Assembly (NCBI GenBank): GCA_945643635.1 | Contig: CALZFC010000009.1 | Span: 6,504,501 to 6,568,500 of the forward strand | DNA from: Allodiplogaster sudhausi | Lineage: Eukaryota; Nematoda; Chromadorea; Rhabditida; Diplogasteridae | DNA: 64,000 bases | Direction of reading: 5' to 3' | Shown: piece after piece, positions 22,258 through 32,962 of the stretch | How the letters are laid out: each line of letters opens with the position of its first letter | Numbering within the stretch: the first letter of the stretch is position 1 | The notes under the pieces: generated by a model | What the model was told of the DNA's origin: nothing | What the model saw: the letters and a program-made list of their open reading frames with translations, nothing else | Databases searched by the model: none | Made by a program: the position numbers and the translations under genes

Positions 22258-22391
22258 ATATCTACCATATTTTGTACGTAAACTTGGGAGCCTGATATGT
22301 AGATGAAGTTCAAATTACCGAAGATTCCAAAGATGTTGAAGAGAACGATACCGATGTTAATAATCACTCTATCAGTGGCACCGAGCGCCAT
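22258..22391 (-). pseudogene. Orphan first exon of a fifth chemoreceptor copy
   Basis: On the minus strand, from ATG at 22391, the frame reads MALGATDRVIINIGIVLFNI, FGIFGNLNFIY, closely matching exon 1 of the four intact receptors. It then loses a few bases where the others read AHFRLP, which shifts the frame, and the LRTKYG codons follow out of frame. None of the other seven exons follows in the next 1-2 kb to the left. This is a relic of the same tandem family, left by deletion or partial duplication. Confidence 0.8.
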
Positions 22392-22399
22392 GGCAGAGA

Positions 22400-24130
22400 T
22401 GCGTTTGCAGTGTGCCTTCTGATATTTCGGGCTATTATATAAAGTAGAACAATTCACCATTAAGCAATAAAAACTAACGATGTAATAACAACAAAGGTGC
22501 AAATGCCATAAACGTCTGCCCGCCATTCTGATATCTAATTTTCCTTTCGGAATAACTTTATGTCTGATGTGGAAGTTTGCAAGTACATTAATCTGATCAC
22601 TAGAATGTTGGAATAAGAAAAAGCTTCATATGTTTGTTTTATATCTAATGTCAGAGGCAACTATGGAAGTAAAACATTTGGTAGATTATGAGGAGTAAAT
22701 GTTAACTTCAATTTGAAAATGCTGAGAAAACTGAAATGCGTGATTTCATATCTACTGTACTTCTTTATCTCCTGACCACTTTCTTGGGTATGACATTTCA
22801 TACCTGGGAGAACAATAAAGCGTTAATTCTGCAGTAGCGGTTCACGGTTCATGGGTTGAAGGTCAAAAGTCATTCATTATCCAACAAATTGCGTGTACTG
22901 CAGGTTTTATCTTCTATTTTTCATAAGAAAGTTGATTTTGGAAAAGTATTTTTTAGATGACAATCATTATATCAGCTGATTTTTTTCACTATTGATAGTG
23001 CAAGTATACATAGTATTTTTCTTAAAAAAAGGAGTACTCTTGACGATGCTGAAGTTTCATATATTCAAATGCAGTTAGTTATAGAACGGGTGCATTTTAT
23101 GAGCATGTGTTTTTCGGAATATAGAAAGGAGCTGTTGGATAAATTTGATCACGTTTTTATTGCCTTTGCCAGTGGCTGGACATCTACGCCCAATATTCGT
23201 CCAATTCCCTTAACCCGAGTTCCATATCCCTTTTCATATTCTCATGGCCCTTTTAGAGCTACCCTAAAGCTTCTTTTAATAGCATAGTTTAAAAAGGTTT
23301 CTTCCAAAGTCTTCTTACTGCCGAGTCGGAATGACGAAGAATTGGATTAGCGGTGTTTCGTCTGCATAAGTAATTTAATGATAATTATTATTAATAATAA
23401 AGAGAATGGACAGACAAAACTTTGGAAATGCATGGCCTAGGTACTATTAGTTTAAAAAAAACTTTGAATTTTACTGCAAAAAATAGGAAACCAAATACAT
23501 AAAATTAATAAAGCGCTAACCATAAGCCTGGCTTTGAAACAGTTTTTTCTGGGCCCTTCCATGCTCCCTCCGGCTTAAAGGAGGCGAAAACTCAAATATT
23601 TCGCTACAAGGATGATTACTACAGGGGTTCGTATTGAGCTTACGAATGCAGCAGCAAAAAAATCAATTTTCGAAATTAAAAGTTAAAGGGGATATTTGCA
23701 TCTGAAATCAGTCGCCTGATCCTAAGGAAATATTAGTGTGTTGCACGAACATTAAATTTAACAGTTGCCGCCAACTAAAGTATGGCCTGAAAGGTTTGTC
23801 GGAGCATAGGTTGACCAGCAAGGGTGAAAGATGGTTCCATTGGCCGAGAAATATATACCGATAAATGCGTTGATTCACTACCGGACGCAAACTGCCAATT
23901 TAAAATTGTTGAAGCAAACGCTTGCTTTACGATAGTGTCGCGGAATGTACATATACATTCAGCTACTTTCTTATTCGATTGTTATTTTCGTGCCGGAAGC
24001 CACTTCAGGTTAATGTGTTATTCATCCTTAATGCATTTTTCCTTGCCACCGATTATCTGATTGTCTCGGGAATCTTCAGGAAGAGGAGATATAGCATATG
24101 TTAGACGATTAGACAGATTCTTTCTGAGAA
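22400..24130. other. Intergenic, no gene seen
   Basis: AT-rich sequence with short open frames (23069-23287, 23824-24104 plus) without recognisable domains. No RNA gene signature seen. Confidence 0.4.
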
Positions 24131-24135
24131 CAACA

Positions 24136-24323
24136 CTGTTAGCAGCAAGTTATACAGTTTTAGGCTCCTCCCCTAGACTTGGTTTATAAGCCGGCTGGAG
24201 CCACTAGTTCTCATCTCACTGTGGAGCAGCACCTTCCGTGCTGCCTCCTCTCTCTTTATCTCTCTTTGCTATCCTATTCGCGCTCTAATAAACTCTCTGC
24301 TTCTATCTCTCTTGTCTTCCACA
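24136..24323 (+). repeat. Possible solo LTR
   Basis: A stretch beginning TGTTAG and ending CCACA, with TATAAG at 24185-24190 and AATAAA about 100 bases later (24287-24292) followed by a CT-rich end. This is the order U3, TATA, R, polyadenylation signal, U5 of an LTR. No internal retrovirus-like coding region and no second copy lie in the window, and target-site duplications could not be confirmed, so this is tentative. Confidence 0.3.
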
Positions 24324-24470
24324 AAAGGGGGAAGAATTGGAAAATAGGCGAGCAAATCTAAATCCACCGATCCGCCACAGATAGCAAGGATCTTGGCACA
24401 CTGCCATTGCTCATAACTACGGTCACTAACGAGCAGGCTTTTCGTGTTAGGAGTTACCGACTGTCAAGCT

Positions 24471-24536
24471 CCTTTAATAATCCAAGTTTGAGGTATCTAA
24501 ACGGTAAAAAGCACTACGAACGTTGCGACGTTCGTA
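24471..24536 (+). ncRNA. SL1-like spliced-leader RNA fragment or pseudogene
   Basis: Bases 24471-24492 match the nematode SL1 leader at 18 of 22 positions, including an unbroken CCAAGTTTGAG, and are followed directly by GT (24493-24494) as in SL RNA. A perfect hairpin follows (TACGAACGT, loop TGCG, ACGTTCGTA; 24515-24536). I do not see an Sm-binding site (A-U4-6-G type) in the next 100 bases, so a functional SL RNA gene is doubtful. Confidence 0.3.
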
Positions 24537-24559
24537 CCACAACGAATGTTGCAACTTTC

Positions 24560-25090
24560 GCATTTGCCACGGGTCCTGGAATTTCCTAGAACATTCCGGA
24601 AGCGGGCCAACGTCTACCCTGGGTCCTGGGAACATTGGAGAAGGTGGAGGAAAGGACCGACTTCGGCCACGGAATGTGGAATTTTCCAGAACGTCCCGGA
24701 AGGGGCCAGCGTCTGCCCCCGGTCCTTGGAACATTCCAGAAGGTTCCCGAGGGGTTAAGTTCTGCCCCGGGATGTAGAATTTTCTAGAACATTCTGAAAG
24801 GGCCCAACAACGTCTGCCCCCGGTCCTTGGAACATTCCAGAAGGTTCCAGAGGGACAAAGTTATGCCACGGGATATTCCGAACCTTTCAGAAGGGGGCTA
24901 CGTCTGCTACAGGCCCTGTACATATCGGAGTGTGTTCCTGAGAGGATCAAGTTCCAACCAGGGACATGACATTTTCCGAAAGATTCCGGAAGAGGCCGAC
25001 TTCTGCTCACAGTCTTGGGAATATTCTAGAAGATTCCAAAAAGGACATTGTTCTGCATCGGGGCATGGAATTTTCCAGAACATTCACAAA
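24560..25090 (+). repeat. Satellite array (about 100-bp unit) rich in heat-shock elements
   Basis: About five degenerate units start at the word GGTCCTTGGAACATTCC or its variants (near 24622, 24721, 24822, 24912, 25011), giving a period of about 90-101 bases. Each has two halves, one with GGAACATTCCAGAAGGTTCC and one with TTTTCCAGAACGTCCCGGAA or similar. The first is a textbook heat-shock element: alternating GAA and TTC units separated by two bases. The open frames across it are not coding. A further copy is in the NHR intron at 2541-2655. Confidence 0.8.
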
Positions 25091-25424
25091 GAATGTTTAC
25101 AGGTAGTGTGACCACGAAGCGTCAGAGCACCCAGACGGTGAAGCGCGAGCGAACTGGCTTGTATTATTATAAATTGGAAAATATGACATCATCAGGTGCT
25201 TTCAGATATACATATTGATAAGAAAAATTGCTTTCATAGAATAATAACTGGTCTTTCTCAGTTAGTACCATCGCTCGTAGGTTGATTTTTCCCTCCCGTG
25301 CTCGATATCAATAAATTTATGAGACAGTTGACAAATTTAACCATATCGAAGTCTACGTGGCTATGCATAAATAGGTGCTTTATGTTCTGCAAATTAATTT
25401 TCGATGCAAATGAATTTATGTCGG

Positions 25425-27186
25425 TCATCGCCGCTGCATTGGCTGGGGTTGAGTGAAGGATCTGTTGGGTGTCGACGCGGGCTGCGACTCCGGCGCGATG
25501 CAAGCGTCTCCGCATATCACGCGGAAAAGTGAAGCGGCCTGAAGTCCAGTCAAGTGGTTAAGTAATAAAATTCATTAATAGTTGCATGACGATGCGAGAT
25601 TCTTCACCTGCTCCTTGAAAATCTTACGATATTCGGCCGATCGGAAGAAGCAGACATAGTAGTTCTGCGAGTAGCATATCATTGCGCAGAATACCTATCA
25701 ATAAAGTGAGAAACATTAAGATGCCTGGATGTTGTATACATCTCTTTATTGGAAATGCATAAATAGTACGCCTAAATACTGCACTCATACGTTGTAAGTT
25801 GAGAACGTTTCAATTGTCGTTCGACTCGCACCAAGGAGGCGTAGTACATTCACCCACACCAGCGTAATGTACCGTAAAGTGTTTATTAATAAAGAAGCCG
25901 ATATTTTTTTCTTTCTTACAAAATACCTAGCGACGACGAAGATGACAAGAATGACTGAAAGGCTCATCATTGCTTTTCGCTCGACATTTCCGTTCGCCGC
26001 ATTCGAGCGCGGCCGACGGGAACGGATAAAAATGATGAGGAAAGCAGCAACATAAGTAACAATAATGATTGCTCCGCATACCAGTGCTCCGGTGTACCTT
26101 GAATAGAACGATTATGCTCACATTAAAATAGGCTCCTTTTAATTACCAATCCCTGAATAAATAGATGAAACCAAAGAATCGATTAGACACTGACCAAAAG
26201 CCATTTGCCGTCGAGTTGAGCGAAAGTGGCGGATTGCAAAATGGAATCTGAGGATTGTCCAAAAGGGAAAAGCCAAGGAATACAGTGCCTGCGCCGTATA
26301 AGCAAGCAGGCAGAGAAATAATCAGAACATAACTGCGATCCGGATAAGAACGATGCCTTAAAATGAGCAATTTACGCATCACAAAGATATTGTGCCTTTT
26401 CTGCAGTTTTTTTCATCTCATGAAACCTCTTACTTCCCAACAAGCAGTAAGGAGAAGAGTAAATCGAACGATATGGTCGCCATTAGTCCCAGTTGAAAGC
26501 AATAAAGGAAGTTGAAAAGAGCGATGATTTTGAAACAAACGCTCCTAGAAAATTCTCGCATTTACTTTCTCAAAATATTTTAACGTTCAAAAATCGCCAG
26601 AGAGAACATCTTTTCTTGTTGTCATCATTTCATGAAGGCCATCAGTAACGCGATTGGCTTTGCTATTGAAAAGTGTTATTATCTATGCCTTTAGGACAAG
26701 TCCACTGTGATGACCTAGAAAAAGGAAATGTGAATTAGCTAGCAGCTGTTCCCACTTACTTTAAGCCTCGAAATTGTATGTTCCGATTGTTTCTGTTGTT
26801 TCTTTTAAGCAATTAAACTAAAATACCTATTTTTTATATGAAATTTTAAGTTTTGTAAACTTAAAAATACACCTGTAGATGGGCACATTGATGGCTCCGT
26901 AAACAATGTTAACCCATTCATAGAGAATGCAAAGTGTCTGAGAAGTACACAAAGTTGTGAATAACAGGCCTGTAATTTGAATGTAATTTTTCACATGAAA
27001 CCAGCAAAATACTTTTTATTTGAAGTAAATATTGTATTGATCTGAAATGGTCATACCATATTTTGTTCGTAAACGTGGCAGCCTGAAGTGGGCGTAGATA
27101 ACGTTCAAATTTCCAAAGATTCCAAAGACGTTGAAAAGTACGATTCCGACATTAATTATAGTCCTATCAGTGTTACTGGGCGCCAT
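25425..27186 (-). CDS. Srsx-like 7TM chemoreceptor, paralog B (intron 5 acceptor lost)
   Basis: Chemosensory GPCR. Exons: 27186-27057, 26969-26873, 26544-26434, 26356-26195, 26097-25927, 25872-25791, 25694-25608 and 25538-25425 (317 residues if all introns are removed), with the family's fixed exon lengths. Key segments: VGIVLFNVFGIFGNLNVIYA in TM1, LGLMATISFDLLFSLLLV in TM3, IPFCNPPLSLN in loop 2, and CYSQNYYVCFFRSAEYRKIF after TM7. The junction before exon 6 reads TTTACG where the sisters have TTCAG, so no AG is available. The 54-base intron has no stop and keeps the frame; if retained it adds 18 residues (starting YFVRKKKISASLL) between TM5/loop 3 and TM6. Either the protein carries this insert or the gene is dying. 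Intron 4 uses a GTCAGT donor. Confidence 0.8.
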
Positions 27187-27189
27187 TCC

Positions 27190-28034
27190 TGAGAAGTGCT
27201 GCGTTATCAAAAACATGTGATAAAGAAGAAAGATAATCAATAAAATTAACGCTGTACGTACATATGAATATCAAGGCGATCTGGGTATAAGAACGTTTAT
27301 CTTGACAAGCAAATTTTTTAAAATAATGTTAACCATTTCTGACTTATATAGCATGTGGGTCCAAAAAGCGCTATTTGTGAATATGTATTATGCGCAATCA
27401 CTGGATTTTCTATATGTACATACATATGAATATGGAAGTTAACTGTAATATCACATGAAAGGCATAGCTAATATAACTAGAAGTATTCAAGGAATAGGGC
27501 TATCAAGCAGATCCAGTGTTTGAAATTAATTTTAGCCACTGATGTCAAATGTATACCCTCTCAGAGTGAGAGCAAGTTTTGCAGATTTCATTTTATATAT
27601 AAAATTTAAAGTACATAAACGCATGTGGGAAACCCGAAGTGGGCAGGTGTCCTGGAAACAATGCTTCCAGTAATGCGATCGTGACTTAAATGTCATATTC
27701 CTTATTGTTAGAATGGATATGAAATTCCAAGCGAATAAAAAAGTAAGAACTTTTAAATGCAAACATGTTTTGTAAAACTACTGGAATAGTGAACTACTAT
27801 GCACTTTTAAGACAAAACAAAGTTGACACAAACCTCGCAGGTATCCTTTTCCCTAGCTCGTAAAAATATTCATTTTCCGCTGAAAAGAAAACCAAAAGCG
27901 CGTCAAAAAAATGCAAATACGGTATCTTTTGCGAAATATCTGTTTCACGCGTCAAAGCGAATCAAGTAGCAGCCGCCTCGCAAATATATTAATCCAGGTA
28001 AGCAAGAAATCGGTTTAAAAGCGGGGTATTTAAT

Positions 28035-28065
<31 letters not shown>

Positions 28066-28379
28066 GTATATAAACCCGTCTTAAAGGAGCATGAAACTCA
28101 ATGTTTTCATGAATTAAGGTATTACGCTAGTCGGTCTATGTCCCTCTTCTACCAAGTAAAAATATTCAAAAGTACAGCATTCGCGAGAATTTTGCATAAG
28201 AAAATTTGCCTGTATCAGGGAAATTTTTCGTGCTATACAGTATATTTCTGTTCTTTGTTAGTCCAGGATATTCACCACCAGCCTATAGGCTGTATTATAA
28301 AAGTTTTTAGTAATCCGTGTGTACTGCTTTTCAATACAAATATTAGAATTGGTTTGTTGTTCATTTATTTTCATCTTTG
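27190..28379. other. Intergenic spacer between chemoreceptors B and C
   Basis: Upstream region of B and downstream of C. Contains an (ATT)n tract at about 28037-28060 and TATATGTATATA. No gene seen. Confidence 0.5.
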
Positions 28380-30055
28380 CTATATGCGTGGCCTCAGGGG
28401 CAAGGAAGCGTTTGGCTGAGTCTCCACGACGGAGCGAGCAAGAGATGGCTCGACGAGATCGCCACCGCATGCCAGGAAGCGCCAAAGGGATCTAGCCTGA
28501 AGATCAATAAGTTGAAAAAAATAATAGACCCCACTAGTTCTTCTTCACATGTTAAATTGGACTGATCTACCTGCTCCTTGAATATCCTGCGATAGTCGGC
28601 CGACCAAAAGAAGCAAACAAAGTAATTTTGCGAGTAGCATGTCATTGCGCAGAATATCTATTGAAAGTAAGTTGTTGAATATTTAGTATTTGCAACCTGA
28701 AAGCGTACAGAGCGCAAAAGGAGGCATGTTGAAGAATCTCGTTATTTGAGAAAGAGTGGTATTGTGATTTGAACATAATCTCTATGAATTCCCATGGACA
28801 AACAAACCAACATTATAGGTCGGCGCTCTTTCTACGAATGCCGGGCTTGCGCCAAAGAGCGGAAGCAGATTGATAGCGACTAATCCGATATACCTGAACA
28901 TCTCACCGTGTTTCCTTTATATGGAGAAAAAAGACGCGTGACAGTTGCTTCGGATTGAGTATGATATCTTGTGATCCTCACCGAGTTACGATGAAGACGA
29001 CCAGAATAACCGAGAGGCTCCTCATCGCTTTTCGCTCGCCATTCCCGTTCGCAGATCTCGAATTATGACGGCGTGAGCGAATGAAAATCGTGAGAAAGGC
29101 GCCGGCATACGTGGCAATGGTTATCGCTCCGCACACCAAGGCTCCGATGTACCTTAAGTAGCATTAATATTTACATTTAAAAATGGAGGCAATCAAAGGT
29201 TCTGAAGAAATTTACATCTGTAAAGAAATTTTAAGCGTACCAAAAGCTTTTTGCCGTCGTGTTCAGTGATAATGGAGGGTTACAAAATGGAATCTGTGGA
29301 TTGTTGAGAAAGAAGAAGCCAAGGAAGACTGTCGCTGCGCCGTAAATGCCGGCAGGCATACAGATAACGAGCACATAATTGTGATTAGAGCAGCCGCGAT
29401 GCCTAATAGGGTTAGGTACATATGTATGTATATGTACTCCATCCTAAGAGAGAACTAAAATGTCAAGTCTCACTTTCCTGGCAATAGAATAGAGAGGAGT
29501 AAATCGCAAGAAATGGTCGCCATCAAACCCGTCTGCGCACAGTGCATAAAGTCGTAAAGCGCAATGATTTCAAAACAAATGCTCCTGAAATATGAATGAT
29601 TTCAAAGGGCATAGCAGCCAATCCGTGCTACAATTTAATATGAACGAACACACGGCTTCCCTTTAAAGGAGCCGTTAGAAGCAGAAAAAATTGATTTTAA
29701 AATTTCGCAAAGTTCGCAAAGTAAATGACATACTTATACATTTATGTACATATACATACCTATAAATGGTCACATCGATGGCTCCGTAAATAGCGTTAAC
29801 CCATTCATAGAGAATGCAAATCATCTGTGAAGTGCACAGCATTGTAAATATTAGCCCTGCAAGTAGAGTTGTATTATATTTTTTACGCATAAAAATGTTA
29901 TGTGACCGTGACCTAATAATAGTTAAATTACCATATTTTGTGCTTGGCAGCCTGAAGTGCGCATAGATGACGTTCAAATTGCCGAAGATTCCAAAGATAT
30001 TATAGAGAACGATTCCGGTGTTGATTATTACTTTATCAGTCGCGCCCAGAGACAT
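28380..30055 (-). CDS. Srsx-like 7TM chemoreceptor, paralog C
   Basis: Chemosensory GPCR of 316 residues. Exons: 30055-29932, 29856-29760, 29584-29474, 29402-29241, 29152-28982, 28893-28812, 28657-28571 and 28496-28380. Exon 1 is 6 bases shorter than in the sisters (LPSTKYG instead of LPSLRTKYG), an in-frame deletion at the TM1-loop 1 border. Segments: TGIVLYNIFGIFGNLNVIYA, QTGLMATISCDLLLSILLP, IPFCNPPLSLN, ERKAMRSLSVILVVFIVTR and CYSQNYFVCFFWSADYRRIF. The C-terminal exon ends ASLPLRPRI, 11 residues earlier than in D. The ATG follows a TTTCATCCAGGA acceptor-like sequence, suggesting trans-splicing. It is the closest relative of paralog D; exon 5 is almost base-for-base the same. Confidence 0.88.
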
Positions 30056-30963
30056 TCCTGGATGAAAAATAAAGGAAAGTTTTTCCTTCCTGGTTGACCA
30101 TAACCAAACGGACGGTTAATTTTAGCAGTGAAAGAAAGATCACTATTTTCTCATAACGTGTAGTATGCTGGGAGAGTTTGGTCCCTATTCTATGGGAATA
30201 TTTTAACGAAATCAAATTAACTGTTTTACCAGTGGACGAGCCTAGCATATCTGTATCACATTATGACAAAAACAAAGTCACTCTGAAAAAAGTCTCATTA
30301 CGCACCGAATAACACGGGAAAGGGCATAAGAAGTTCGATCTCGATTCGGAATAACTCAAACCCCGATGGTATCATTTTTTTTTGTTCATCAGCACACAAT
30401 GGAACACTAGAAATAGCAATGGTTTGTGATGTATGAAATATGTTGAAGATTGTGTAAGTATTTCAATATAAGAAACTAATATTCCGCGTTAAATGTGATA
30501 AAAAAATGTGCGTTAAGGACAATGGAAAATATGCTTTTAGTTTTAAACTCGTGAGAACTATCGGTTCACTCTTTCAGCAGACATAAGTAGATTCAATGAG
30601 AACAATAGGATTGTTTGAAGGGATGCTAACTATAAAATTTTACATGGATCATTCTCAATTGTTTGGCACCACCAAACATTAATGATATCCGAACAGAGAA
30701 TTCGTTAATTATGTCTGCAACGGATGTGGAGAGATAACCGAATACTGGTTGTAAATTTTTACTAGCGAAATTTCTCGTCAGATAATCTAAATTTTACAAT
30801 ATCATTTCCCGTCTATTTTTGAATGATGATGTACATACATATATGTATGCACATATGTCCAGTCGTTATTGTTCGTCTAATTCCATGGTTTAAATTCCTC
30901 TTCTTTTTTCAAACACTGGCTCTTGTTCGCATGTTGTTTTTTTTCTTCGTTAATTATTTTTGT
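30056..30963. other. Promoter region of chemoreceptor C / downstream of D
   Basis: No gene. A block at about 30345-30425 resembles the region upstream of D (33310-33390): a CGGAATAACTCAAA word, then CATCAGCACAC and GAAATAG. The duplication therefore included the promoter. Confidence 0.5.
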
Positions 30964-32962
30964 TTATCTCATTGTAGATCTTTGTTGTATGCGGGGCATC
31001 TGGGTCAAGGAAGCGTTGGCCGTGAATGATGGCTGAGTCTCCACGGCGGAGCGCGCAAGAGGTGGATCGGCGGGATCGCCGCGGCAAGTCAAGAAGCGCC
31101 AAAGAGATCTCGCCTGAAGAACGAGGCAGAAGTCATTCATTAAAATTTTTTAAATCCAGATACCTTTAACTCTTCGTTTGCATGCCAAATTGGCCTGATC
31201 TACCTGCTCCTTGAATATCTTGCGATAGTCGACCGACCGAAAGAAGCAAACGTAGTAATTTTGCGAGTAACATGTCATTGCGCAGAATATCTATTAAAAA
31301 GTGAGCTTATGATGTTTAAACACATTTATTATTTTTACTATTAACAACCTGTAAAGCGCAAGAATAGGCACAGTGAATATGGCCATAATTCGGGAAATAG
31401 AATAGTAGCTGTTTTGAATGTGATCTCGCGGAATACTCAAGAAAAAACTCACATTATAGGTCTGCGCCCTTTCTACAAGTACTGGGCTTGCTCTAAGGAG
31501 TGGAAGCAGATTGATAACGACTAATCCGATGTACCTGAACTTTCAATGATTTCATTTATATGAATGATAGTTGCTTGGGATTGAGTATGATATTTTGTTA
31601 TATACATATGTATAGGTTGGAAGAAAGGCTCATTCCTCACCGAGTTACGATGAAGACGACCAGAATAACCGAGAGGCTCCTCATCGCTTTTCGCTCGCCA
31701 TTCCCGTTCGCAGATCTCGAATTATGACGGCGTGAGCGAATGAAAATCGTGAGAAAGGCGCCGGCATACGTGGCAATGGTTATCGCTCCGCACACCAAGG
31801 CTCCAATGTACCTTCAGGGCATTAATATTTACATTTAATACTGAATTGGCATCTTTTATTTCTAAAATAGAGAATTTTTATCTGAAAAAATAACCCGTAC
31901 CAAAAACTCTTTGAGGTCGAATTAAGCGAAAGTGGCGGATTGCAAAGAGGGATCTTTGGGTTGTCAAGAAGAAAGAAGCCAAGGAATACGGTAACTGCAC
32001 CGTATAGGCAGGCAGGCAGACAGATTACAAGAACATAGCTGTGATTAGAGCAGCCGCGATGCCTGACGGAGTTAAATGTGATATGCCATTGAAAAAGAGC
32101 AAATAAATGTCTCACTTCCCTGGCAGTAGAATGGAGATTAGTAAATCGCATGAAATGGTCGCCATCAACCCCGTCTGGGCGCAGTGCATAAAGTCGTAGG
32201 GCGCGAGGATTTTAAAACAAATGCTCCTCAAAAATTCAAGTTTTCATTGGCGGAATCATTTACTGTATTTTCTCTAGTAGTTTCTCCGAGGTGCTATTTT
32301 TCAATGCCCTTGTGAAGGAGGGATTCTGTTAGTGGGAGTGGTTTTACTAGAGGGAAGGATACCATTTTCAAGGTGAACGTTTGATCAAACATTTTGTATG
32401 CAACAAAAAGGATGATTGCTCGATTTTCGATGGAATCATCACTGGAATATCCATTTTACCTCATCTTTTGAAGGAATTTGCATTCAGTTCATTGGGAAGA
32501 GAATCCCATTCACAAGGTACAATTAAAGGGTGGGGGGGGAGGGGGTTCTAGTAGAGAAAATACGACATATGGCGTCCTTTTGCAGAAGCTGAGAGAAGCC
32601 GAAAATAACTTCAGCTCTGCTTGAAGATTTCGCAAAATCCTTAAAATAAATGATTATGTACCTATAAATGGTCACATCGATGGCTCCGTAAATAACGTTA
32701 ACCCATTCATAGAGAATGCAAATCGTCTGTGAAGTGCACAGCATTGTAAATATGAGACCTATAAGTAAGGTTGTATTATATTTTTTAAGCAGAAAATGTT
32801 TACTACCCGAGAGCTAAAAATAATTAAATTACCATATTTTGTGCGCAAGCTTGGCAGCCTGAAGTGCGCATAGATGACGTTCAAATTGCCGAAGATTCCA
32901 AAGATATTGAAGAGAACGATTCCGGTGTTGATTATTACTTTATCAGTCGCGCCCAGAGACAT
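30964..32962 (-). CDS. Srsx-like 7TM chemoreceptor, paralog D
   Basis: Chemosensory GPCR of 329 residues. Exons: 32962-32833, 32758-32662, 32226-32116, 32062-31901, 31811-31641, 31534-31453, 31290-31204 and 31113-30964. The donors and acceptors are canonical, and intron 6 keeps a strong GTGAGT donor where C has GTTGGT. Segments: TGIVLFNIFGIFGNLNVIYA, LRTKYG, TSQTICILYEWVNVIYGAID, QTGLMATISCDLLISILLP and IPLCNPPLSLN. The C-terminal exon is the longest of the family (ends QMPRIQQRSTMR). The ATG follows the same TTTCATCCAGGA sequence as in C. It is the first gene of the tandem array in transcription order. Confidence 0.88.
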
